From the NCBI RefSeq assembly GCF_002994655.1, contig NZ_PPDL01000020.1:1-64000 (forward strand): 64,000 nt of DNA, given 5' to 3'. This document shows, piece by piece, positions 17,088 to 24,624 of this stretch (positions are counted from its first letter, which is position 1; each line of letters starts with the position of its first letter). The notes beneath the pieces were generated by a model. That model saw nothing but the letters and a program-made list of their open reading frames with translations, did no database searches and was not told where the DNA came from. Source of the stretch: Corynebacterium sp. 13CS0277. GTDB lineage: Bacteria; Actinomycetota; Actinomycetes; Mycobacteriales; Mycobacteriaceae. A program made the translations under genes and the position numbers.

Positions 17088-19547
17088 CTAGCTCTTGGAG
17101 CGGCGGCCGGTCATGAACACGCCGATGAGGACGAGTTCGACGAGGGCGATGGCGGCGATGATGAGCGCCCAGTCGGTGCCGCCCATGAGCGGCGCGTTCT
17201 GCGCGACGAGCACCGGCTCGTCCGCGGCAGGCAGGGAGTCGGCGGCTGCGGCATCGGGGATGGTCAGCCCCGCCCAGCCGAGCAGCTCCCCGGCGGGGTC
17301 CTGGGCGGTCACGGCCCACTCCCCCGGCTCGAGGCCATCGATGCCAACCTGGATGGTGTGGTCGTCGCCGACCTGGGTCCACCCGAGCGGCTGCGCGCCC
17401 TCCGAGTTGTACAGGTAGGCGAACACCCAGCTGCCGGGCTCCGCCTGGGTGGTGATGGTGAGCAGGCCGTCGCGGACGGCGGCGGCGAACTTGCCGTTGT
17501 TGCGCGGGGTGAGCTTGCCCTTGTGCTTCACCGGCTGCTCGGGGGTGTGCTCCGGCTGGGGGGTGGAGTTCTTGGCGGCAGCACTGGCGTTGCCTGCGGC
17601 GGGCGCCTTGACGCTGGCGGCGGCAGCGCCGCCTGCTGCCGCGGCCCGCGGCGCGGACGCGGCGGCCCGGGGTGCGGCAACGGCGTGGTTGCCCTGGTTG
17701 GCGTACTCCACCACCTCCACCACCTCGTCGGTGCCGCTGGTGGTGCCGGCCGCGGTGGTCGCGGCCTTCTTACCGCCGCCGAGCATCTCGACGAGCAGCT
17801 TGGTGCCCTTATCGACGTCCTTGGTGAAGGCGGTGACTTCCTTCTGGATGTCCGCCGCCTGCTTCGTCAGGGAGCTATCGTCGGTGTTCTTCGTGGACTT
17901 CTTGCCGCCGGAGGTGGCGCGCGCCCCACTGCCAGTGGTCTCGGATTCGTCGCGCTCCCAGGGAGTCCAGCCGAGCACCTCGCCGAAGTCGTCGAGGCCG
18001 CCGGCCTGCAGGGTGAGGTTGAGCTTCGTGTAGCGCTCGGGGATGACGGTGCGGTCGATGGTGATGCGACCCCGGTCGTCAACCTGGTAGAAGTTGCTCT
18101 GCCAGAACACACGCCGGGAGCCGTCTTCGGTGAAGCCGGCGACGTAGATGTAGTCGCCCTTCTTCCGGCCCGGCACGCGCAGGGTGATGGTCTTGTCGTT
18201 TTCGTCGATGATGTCGACATCGTTGCGCTTGGAGTCGACGATGTACTTCGACGCCAGGAAGGTCTCCGGGATGCCCAGCGGCTTGTACTCTCCCTTGACG
18301 AACACGGTGTTGCGCTTGCCGGTGAACGGCAGGGAGATCACCGGGTCGCCTTCCTTGATGGAGCCGGTGAGGAAGCGCAGGGTGTGGGCGCCGTCGCCGA
18401 ACGCCGGCTTCGAGCCCAGCGGGCCGGAGGTCGTACCGTCCGGCAGGGGCATGTCGTAGTCGAAGTCACCGGTCGCCGGGTCCGGAACAATGTAGTCCCA
18501 GATGGTGAGGTTCGCGTCGACCTTGTTGCTCTCCAGGCGGCTAATGGCCGCCTCGTCGATCTTCACGGCAATGATGTTGGAGCCGGAGATCGGGTTGCAC
18601 CAGCCCTGGCCCTTGATGTTGACCTTGCCGTCGACGATCTCCCGGGAGACCTCGATGCGGGGGAACTTCAGGTCCGTCACGCAGGTGACGTTGTCGTCGT
18701 GGCCAACCCAGGGGGTGCGGTCGATGATCATCGGCTGGGAGTTGACCGTAATGTTCGGTACGTCAGCGCTGTCCAGGAGGCCCTGGGTGACGTTGACGAA
18801 GAACTTCTCCCCCGCGGACAGGTCCTTCGGGATGGTGAAGGTGGTGGTGAAGGTGCCGTCCTCGGAGGAGTCCATGAGCACCCACAGGGTGGGGTCCGGC
18901 TGCTTACTCTTCGGGTGGTTGAGGATATCGGTGGCGCGTGCGAAGGTCTGCGTCCACTGGTCCTTCTCCCCCTGGTAGCGCAGCTTGAGCGCCATCTCGG
19001 TCTTCTTCGCCCAGCCGGTACCGGTGACGGTGATCGTCTGCCCCGGGGTGACGAACTTCGGGACGGTGACGGTGTAGCCGTCCTTATCGGTGGTGATGGT
19101 GGCGTCCGGGTCGTACTCGCTATCCGGCACCCGAGTCGGCGCGGCGGGGGCCGCCGAAGCGGGCGCGCTCGCCGCCTCCGAGGCGGGTGCCTCGGCAGCG
19201 GGGGCTGCCGCGGCCGCAGAGGGCTCTGCGGCGGGCGCGGTGTCGGTGGTGGCCCGGCGGGTGCGGCGCTTCGGGGTGGCGGTGGTGTCCTCGACAGCGG
19301 GGGTGGCGGTGGCCGGCTCGTCGGCAATGACCGCCATCGGCACGGCGAACTCGCCGCCCTGCAGGCCGACCGCGGTGTCCGCATCCTGATCGGCGGTGGT
19401 CTCTGACGTGGTACCAGTCGTCGTCGCGGTGGATTCCGCCCCGGTGGTCTCCACGGTGGTGTCGGCGGCGGTGGCCACCGGTGCGTGCAGGGCGAGCAGC
19501 CCGCAGATCGCGAGCACGGCGGGGGTCAAGCGGCGGTGGGTCATCAT
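17088..19547 (-). CDS. Large exported, C-terminally anchored surface protein (two GxHxLRF-type domains)
   Basis: 819 residues. Signal peptide at 1-28. A low-complexity Thr/Ala stalk runs to about 145. Domain A (about 150-272) contains VTGTGWAKKTEMALKL and DGTFTTTFTIP. Domain B (about 286-410) contains IKGQGWCNP, IIAVKIDEA, FGDGAHTLRFLTG and ISLPFTG. A further beta-rich stretch runs to about 540, then a disordered Ala/Lys region to about 705 and a small C-terminal domain with Trp pairs. One membrane helix (WALIIAAIALVELVLIGVF) ends in GRRSKS. No HtaA/CR heme-binding motif is visible. Probably the main ligand-binding receptor of the locus, as inferred from size and context. Confidence 0.8.
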   Translation of the reverse strand: MMTHRRLTPAVLAICGLLALHAPVATAADTTVETTGAESTATTTGTTSETTADQDADTAVGLQGGEFAVPMAVIADEPATATPAVEDTTATPKRRTRRATTDTAPAAEPSAAAAAPAAEAPASEAASAPASAAPAAPTRVPDSEYDPDATITTDKDGYTVTVPKFVTPGQTITVTGTGWAKKTEMALKLRYQGEKDQWTQTFARATDILNHPKSKQPDPTLWVLMDSSEDGTFTTTFTIPKDLSAGEKFFVNVTQGLLDSADVPNITVNSQPMIIDRTPWVGHDDNVTCVTDLKFPRIEVSREIVDGKVNIKGQGWCNPISGSNIIAVKIDEAAISRLESNKVDANLTIWDYIVPDPATGDFDYDMPLPDGTTSGPLGSKPAFGDGAHTLRFLTGSIKEGDPVISLPFTGKRNTVFVKGEYKPLGIPETFLASKYIVDSKRNDVDIIDENDKTITLRVPGRKKGDYIYVAGFTEDGSRRVFWQSNFYQVDDRGRITIDRTVIPERYTKLNLTLQAGGLDDFGEVLGWTPWERDESETTGSGARATSGGKKSTKNTDDSSLTKQAADIQKEVTAFTKDVDKGTKLLVEMLGGGKKAATTAAGTTSGTDEVVEVVEYANQGNHAVAAPRAAASAPRAAAAGGAAAASVKAPAAGNASAAAKNSTPQPEHTPEQPVKHKGKLTPRNNGKFAAAVRDGLLTITTQAEPGSWVFAYLYNSEGAQPLGWTQVGDDHTIQVGIDGLEPGEWAVTAQDPAGELLGWAGLTIPDAAAADSLPAADEPVLVAQNAPLMGGTDWALIIAAIALVELVLIGVFMTGRRSKS

Positions 19548-19648
19548 CGCGGGCGCATCCTTAGGAGAAGTGAGAAAAGAAAAATGTCACGGAATAAGGT
19601 GAATTAGAAGAACACGTGCCTCCACTGCGGGGCGTGGCGCGTGTGGGG

Positions 19649-20647
19649 TTATTCGAGGTTGTTGTTGACGTCTTCGACGATGCGGCGCATCAGGATCGGT
19701 CCGCCGGTCGATGTCCACAGCGCCCCATCGACGGGGATGATGTGGCCGTCTTGGAAGGCGATGAGGTCGGTGAAGCCCGGCACCCGCACCGCGGAGGCGA
19801 TGGCCTGCTCGGCGGCTTCGATGTCGACGCTGCCGCCGGCATCCGGGTTGGAGATCGAGGACCCGCCCAGGGTGCCGAAGAACATGTAGTCGGCGTCAAT
19901 GTCCTGGAGGTTCTCGTTACTCACCGGTTCCGAGTGGCCGCGGCCCATGCGATCTTGGGCGGGCGGGCGGCGCAGCCCGAGGTCCATGAGTGCCTGCCCG
20001 GGCGGCAGGTCCTGCAGGATCATGGCGGCGGAGTTGCCTTCCCAGCGGACGATGGAGAAGGTGTCCTCGGAGTACTTCTCCAGGTGGCCGCGGGCGGCGG
20101 CGACCTCTTCGTCGTAGGCGGCCATGATCTCCTGGGCCTGCTGTTCCTTGCCGACGGCGGCGGCGAGGTTTTCGAAGTTGGTGCGCCAGTTGCCGCCCGC
20201 GTAGCCGAGGTAGACGACCGGGGCAATGACCTTGAGCGCGTCAATCGCCGGCTGGTTGTTGTTGATGCTCGTGCCGTCGACGAGGATGAGGTCCGGTTTC
20301 GCGGCACCGACGGCCTCGAAGTTGACCTGGGAGACCGAGCCCAGCAGCTCAATCTCGCGGGCTTCCTCCGGCAGGTAGGGGGCGACGGTGCGCTGGCCAC
20401 GGCCGGCCACACAGCCCACCGGGGTGATACCCAGTGCGAGCAGCCCGTCGAGTGCGGGTTCGGACAGGGCGACGATGCGCTGCGGGTCGGCCGGCACGAC
20501 AATGTCGTCGCCGTAGATGTCTTTCACGGTGCGGGTGGCCCCGGTGGGTGCGCCGCCGCCCGCGGCACCAGCGCCTCCACAGGCGGCCAGGCCGGCTGCC
20601 GCGGCCGCCACAGTGGCGGCGGTGAGGAACTGGCGGCGGCTATACAT
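19649..20647 (-). CDS. Substrate-binding lipoprotein of the FecB/BtuF type
   Basis: Captures the ligand outside the membrane and delivers it to the permease pair. 332 residues. The N-terminus SRRQFLTAATVAAAAAGLAA has a twin-arginine motif and ends in a lipobox (LAAC), so it is probably a Tat-exported lipoprotein. Family III binding-protein features are IVALSEPALDGLLALGITPV, KPDLILVDG and PVVYLGYAG, and the C-terminal lobe has DADYMFFGTL. The residues that would name the ligand are not obvious. It stands between the propeller protein and the 819-residue receptor gene, an unusual interleaving of transporter and surface protein genes. Confidence 0.9.
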   Translation of the reverse strand: MYSRRQFLTAATVAAAAAGLAACGGAGAAGGGAPTGATRTVKDIYGDDIVVPADPQRIVALSEPALDGLLALGITPVGCVAGRGQRTVAPYLPEEAREIELLGSVSQVNFEAVGAAKPDLILVDGTSINNNQPAIDALKVIAPVVYLGYAGGNWRTNFENLAAAVGKEQQAQEIMAAYDEEVAAARGHLEKYSEDTFSIVRWEGNSAAMILQDLPPGQALMDLGLRRPPAQDRMGRGHSEPVSNENLQDIDADYMFFGTLGGSSISNPDAGGSVDIEAAEQAIASAVRVPGFTDLIAFQDGHIIPVDGALWTSTGGPILMRRIVEDVNNNLE

Positions 20648-21015
20648 GCGGGTCACGACGAGGCCTTTCACAACACGTCCGCGGGGGACACAAAGAAAAA
20701 TCAGAACTAGAAAAAGAAGAGAGAAGAAGAGTGAAGGAGAGAGAAGCAGCGAAGAGAAATTCAGTGAAGAACACACACCCGGCACGCTCGAGAGCCTGAG
20801 GGGGACATGTGCCTCGCATCCGCCGGGCGGGCAGTGCTCACGGGGAGCGCCGCCCGCCCGGGGTGCTTCAAGGGAGAAAAGGGTGCGGGGCGAGTGCTGC
20901 TGTGTGGGGGCAGTACGTCACCTCCGCGGTGTCTGTCACACGCGCCTCACAGAGGGAGTGCGGGGAGAGGTCCAAGCCCCGCAGTGTGGCGCGTGTGCCA
21001 GGGGTGAAGCGCGGT
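20648..21015 (-). other. Intercistronic region with strong hairpin
   Basis: CCGGGCGGGC (20823-20832) pairs with GCCCGCCCGG (20852-20861). The rest, about 20690-20780, is purine-rich with no gene. A promoter for the binding-protein gene may lie here but no clear -10 is seen. Confidence 0.5.
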
Positions 21016-23316
21016 TTAGAGCTTCAGGGCTGCGCGCAGCGGCTCGGGCAGCAGGTTCTTGTCGAGGGCACCGTGCTGGAACAGGGCGCCGATGATGCCG
21101 ACGATGGCTGCGAGCACGGCGAGGACACCGGCGAAGCCAGCGGCGACGCTGGAGGTGTCGGAGCCGTCCTTGCCGGTCTTGGAGGAGCCGGGCAGGGAGG
21201 AGCCGTCCTTACCGGGCTTGGAGGAGCCCGGCAGGGAGGAGTTGTCGGTGGAGCCGCTGCCTGCGTCCGGCTTCTTCGGGGAGATCTTGAACAGCAGGTT
21301 GTTGTCCTTGTCCTGGCCGTCGCCGCCCTTGTTCACGACGAAGGCGTTGCCCTTGTCGTCCACGGAGACGTGGTTCGGCAGGGCGGAGACATCCAGGTTG
21401 CCGATGACGGTGAGCTTGTCAGCGTCGATGACGGTCAGGGTGCCGCCGGAGCGGTTGGCGACGTAGAAGACGCGCTTGACCGGGTCGAAGGCGGCGGACA
21501 GGGCCTGGGCACCGGTGTTGATGGCCTTGACCTGCTTCTTCTTCTCCACGTCGACGATGATGGCGTTGTTGGAGGCCTGGGCGGCGACCAGCGCGCGGCG
21601 GGTGGTCGGGTCGTAGGCCACACCGGAGGCGGTGCCGACGGACGGGTCGAGCTCGATGGTCTCGACGGTGTCGTTGGCGCGTGTGTGGACGACGCCGAGG
21701 ACCGGCTTGTCGAGGGAGACGGTGATGAGGTCACCGGTTGCCTGGTCGAAGGCCAGGGACATCGGGCCGGGCACGCCCTGCTCGCCGATCTTGATGTCCT
21801 TGATCTTCTCCAGCTTCTGGGCGTCGAAGACGGCGATGACGTCGCCGCCACGCGGGGTGGAGACGTAGACCTTCTGGTCCTTGGTGTCGACGATGATGTC
21901 GCGGGCGTGGTGGGCGTCGCCGATCGGGAACTGCTTGATGAGCTTGAGGTCGGCGGCGTTGTACACGGCGACGGTGTTCTGGCGGGTGTTGGTCACCCAC
22001 ACCTGGTCGAGCTTGTCGTTGACGACGATGCCGTAGGGGCCGTACTTGCCTGCGCCCTCGGGGGCGTCGGCGATCTCACCGGTGGCGGTGACCTTGAGGG
22101 TCTCCGGATCCACCTTGATGAGGCTGGCTTCCTTCAGCGGCGGGCGGCCGACGGAGCGGGTCACGTAGAGGGCCTTGTGCTTCGCGGAGTACGCGGACTG
22201 GTACAGGCCGGCCGGCAGCTTCTCGCTGGCGACGGTGAAGTCCTGGACGTTGATGAGGGAGTTGTCGGGGGTGACAACGGTGTCGGTGGTGTAGGTGTGC
22301 TCGGTGCCACCGGAGACGATGGTGACGGTGATCTTCTTGCCCACCAGCTCGGTCTTCGCCGGGATGGCGACCTTCTCCAGGGTGGCGGCGCCGTCCTTGG
22401 CAGCGACCTTCTGCTGCGCATCGGTGAGGAAGTTCTTGTCGTCAACGCCGAGGAACTTCACGGTAGCGCCATCGGCGAGGGTGGTGACCTTGAAGGTGTT
22501 CTCGGAGCCGGCGGCGGTGGAGTCTGCGGAGACGTAGGCCGGAACCTCACCGGTGAAGGAGACGGACGCGCCCTTGTCGTCGGTGAGGACGACGGTGGCC
22601 TTGGAGCCTGCAGTCACAGACGCCGGCAGCACGACAGTCGCCAGGGAGTTGGCGGCGTCGACGGTGGCGGAGTCTTCCGTGCCGCGGCCGACAGCGATCT
22701 TGGCGGCTTCGCCGTTGACGGTGACGGTGTAGGTAGCACCCGCAGTCAGACCGGAGGTCACAACGCCTGCGCGGACGTCGCCGCCGCGGCCCTGGCTGAA
22801 GGAGGTGACCGTGGAGTCCTTGGTCTCGGACACCTTGGTGTTCGGGTCGAGGACGTTGATCCACGCGACGCGAGTGTAGCCACCGTGTCCGAGGAAGCGC
22901 AGCATGTGTGCGCCCGGGGTGGTGCCCTCGGGGATGCGCACCTTGACGTTGAAGTCGGTCAGATCCTTCGGCTTGTGGTACATCACCGCCTTCTCGTTGT
23001 AGAGCGACGGATCCGGGCTCAGGCCCTCGAAGTTGGTGCTGACCTTGGCGGTGCCGTCGTCGAACTTCATCACGACGTAATTGGAGTCTTCAGTGACGGG
23101 CATACCGGTGATAGCGAGCTCGACGATGTCGCCCGGGCGGCCCTCATCCTTGACGTAGCCGACCTCGGTGTAGGGCGTCTCGACCTGATGACCGTCAGCG
23201 GTCTTGTTGTCGGCCGGGGCCTCGTAGGCGGAGGCCGGGGCGTGGAGGCCACCGACGATCATGCCGGTGGTGAGCAGCGCCGCGATCGCGCGGCGGCCGA
23301 TGAGCTTAGAAGACAC
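21016..23316 (-). CDS. Exported YVTN-type beta-propeller surface protein with GxHxLRF domain
   Basis: About 766 residues from GTG at 23316; an ATG at 23355 would add a tail ahead of the signal peptide. Signal peptide at 1-29 (PASA). The shared domain at about 40-150 contains NYVVMKFDDG, VRIPEGTTPGAHMLRFLGHG. Two beta-sandwich-like regions follow to about 360. A beta-propeller at about 370-675 has repeated blades such as VWVTNTRQNTVAVYN, KVYVSTPRGGDVIAVFD and VFYVANRSGGTLTVID. A spacer with SSLPGSSKPGKDG repeats and a membrane helix at about 722-743 end the protein. First gene of the locus, preceded by a DtxR-like box. Confidence 0.85.
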   Translation of the reverse strand: MSSKLIGRRAIAALLTTGMIVGGLHAPASAYEAPADNKTADGHQVETPYTEVGYVKDEGRPGDIVELAITGMPVTEDSNYVVMKFDDGTAKVSTNFEGLSPDPSLYNEKAVMYHKPKDLTDFNVKVRIPEGTTPGAHMLRFLGHGGYTRVAWINVLDPNTKVSETKDSTVTSFSQGRGGDVRAGVVTSGLTAGATYTVTVNGEAAKIAVGRGTEDSATVDAANSLATVVLPASVTAGSKATVVLTDDKGASVSFTGEVPAYVSADSTAAGSENTFKVTTLADGATVKFLGVDDKNFLTDAQQKVAAKDGAATLEKVAIPAKTELVGKKITVTIVSGGTEHTYTTDTVVTPDNSLINVQDFTVASEKLPAGLYQSAYSAKHKALYVTRSVGRPPLKEASLIKVDPETLKVTATGEIADAPEGAGKYGPYGIVVNDKLDQVWVTNTRQNTVAVYNAADLKLIKQFPIGDAHHARDIIVDTKDQKVYVSTPRGGDVIAVFDAQKLEKIKDIKIGEQGVPGPMSLAFDQATGDLITVSLDKPVLGVVHTRANDTVETIELDPSVGTASGVAYDPTTRRALVAAQASNNAIIVDVEKKKQVKAINTGAQALSAAFDPVKRVFYVANRSGGTLTVIDADKLTVIGNLDVSALPNHVSVDDKGNAFVVNKGGDGQDKDNNLLFKISPKKPDAGSGSTDNSSLPGSSKPGKDGSSLPGSSKTGKDGSDTSSVAAGFAGVLAVLAAIVGIIGALFQHGALDKNLLPEPLRAALKL

Positions 23317-23955
23317 AGTGAATCTCTCTTGTCGATTGGGCTGGTGCGCAGCCACCCCTGGGCCACCTGGGGTGTTGTCCGCTTCTCCGCGCGGGCAACG
23401 GTGCCAGAGGGGCTGCGCGGCGCAGGCCGTGAATCCTGCCTGCTGCCTGTGATGACACAGTGCGAAGCCTTAAATTTGGCTTGCCTCATGCAGGCTAACC
23501 TAGTTCCCGAGAGCCGGTCAACCTTTTGGATGAAAATTTCTTGACCCCCTCCCCCGGCGGGGGTAGCTCCCCCCTCGGAGCACACCTTCAGCCTGCACTT
23601 ATGGAGGATACCCTACTTCGCTTTACCACCCCCATGGCACGGATACCCCTGCCACCCCCGCCCGCCACGAGCGCGTCATCCCAGCGACCCATCAGCGCCC
23701 CGCAATCCATTCCCGGACCGCACCCCCAGCGTCCTCACAGCCACCACACCACCCGTTACCGCAGGTCACACGCGGCACAGGTCGGCCACCACACCTCCCT
23801 TCTCCCGCGCTCGACACCCCGCAACGGCCCCGCCGGACTCCAACCACCGCACACCATCGCAGCCCACACCGAGGTCAGGCTTATGCATGTGATTTTTCGC
23901 ATAGTGGGTGTGGGGCGTGGGCTGGCACGCCGCAGACAATCCCCGGCAATACCCC
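23317..23955. other. Promoter region of the iron-type locus, no gene
   Basis: About 640 bp without a supported gene. It holds the leader and promoter of the propeller gene, the DtxR-like box (23485-23503) and an AT-richer stretch around 23465-23545. Further right, a small stem GGCGTG/CACGCC near 23917-23933 lies past the acpS stop codon. Confidence 0.5.
23485..23503. promoter_or_regulatory. Candidate DtxR (iron repressor) box
   Basis: CTCATGCAGGCTAACCTAG compared with TWAGGTTAGSCTAACCTWA: one half-site is nearly perfect (GGCTAACCTA), the other is weak, about 13 of 19 matches. It lies 170 bp upstream of the GTG start of the first gene of the locus. This suggests repression under iron excess. 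Confidence 0.5.
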
Positions 23956-24441
23956 TCAGGCGCGCACAAGCAGCGCGTGGGCGACGGCGTACTCCCCGTC
24001 GTGGCTGAGACTCACCTGCAGCCGGCACCCCGGGCAGGACGCGGCAAAACGCTCCGCGACGCAGCCTGCGAGCCGCACGATCAGCCGCCCCCAAGGGTCG
24101 TGTTCCACGGAGATCTCCGCGTAGCGCAGCTCCTCAACTCCGAGCACCGGCGGCTGGCCCACCAGTGCCTGCTCCCAGGCTTTCACCACGGCCTCCTTGG
24201 CCGCGTAGCGTCCGGCGACGAACTCCGCCCGGCGCGCGGGTGTGCGCTGGTGCATCAGCCGGCGTTCGACGGGGCTGAGCACTTCAAGAAACGCGGTGCC
24301 CGGGTGGGCGAGTTGTTCCGCCACCCCGGGGATGTGCACGAGGTCCACCCCCAGCGCCGGCACGCACACCCCCGGCCCCGCCGCATCCCCCTGGCTGGGC
24401 GCGGGAATGCGGGGGTATGGCGTGAGCTCGGGGTGCGTCAT
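23956..24441 (-). CDS. acpS: Holo-[acyl-carrier-protein] synthase
   Basis: Transfers 4'-phosphopantetheine from CoA to the ACP domain of the type I FAS encoded directly upstream. AcpS motifs are GVDLVHIPGV (metal-binding Asp), GRYAAKEAVVKA (Glu and Lys) and VSLSHDGEYAVAHAL at the C-terminus. 161 residues; the first 28 are a polar extension beyond the usual family start. The gap to fas is about 180 bp. The fas-acpS pair is the normal corynebacterial/mycobacterial arrangement. Confidence 0.95.
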   Translation of the reverse strand: MTHPELTPYPRIPAPSQGDAAGPGVCVPALGVDLVHIPGVAEQLAHPGTAFLEVLSPVERRLMHQRTPARRAEFVAGRYAAKEAVVKAWEQALVGQPPVLGVEELRYAEISVEHDPWGRLIVRLAGCVAERFAASCPGCRLQVSLSHDGEYAVAHALLVRA

Positions 24442-24624
24442 GGGCGGGTTCGTCCTTGTCTGTGGTGGGGCGAGGTGGTGGTGATCATTGTGCGCACGTC
24501 ATCCACCCGGCACACCGGGCGGACGCGCGCGCGGTACCCCAGACATACCCCCGCCGACGCGCCCGAGGGAGAACTCGGAGGCGTCGGCGGGATTGTGAGA
24601 GGGGCACGCGGCTCCTGCGGGGGT

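Noticed and set aside
11436..23316. Assignment as the known hta-hmuTUV heme locus
   Set aside because: Transporter architecture fits, but no HtaA/CR domain can be seen in the four surface proteins, so the known name would be misleading.
12295..23544. Several long plus-strand open frames opposite the iron-type locus (for example 12295-14013, 16638-19406, 20809-23544)
   Set aside because: All are mirror frames of genes with clear signals and family motifs; they have no ribosome sites and low-complexity Gly/Val/Arg translations.
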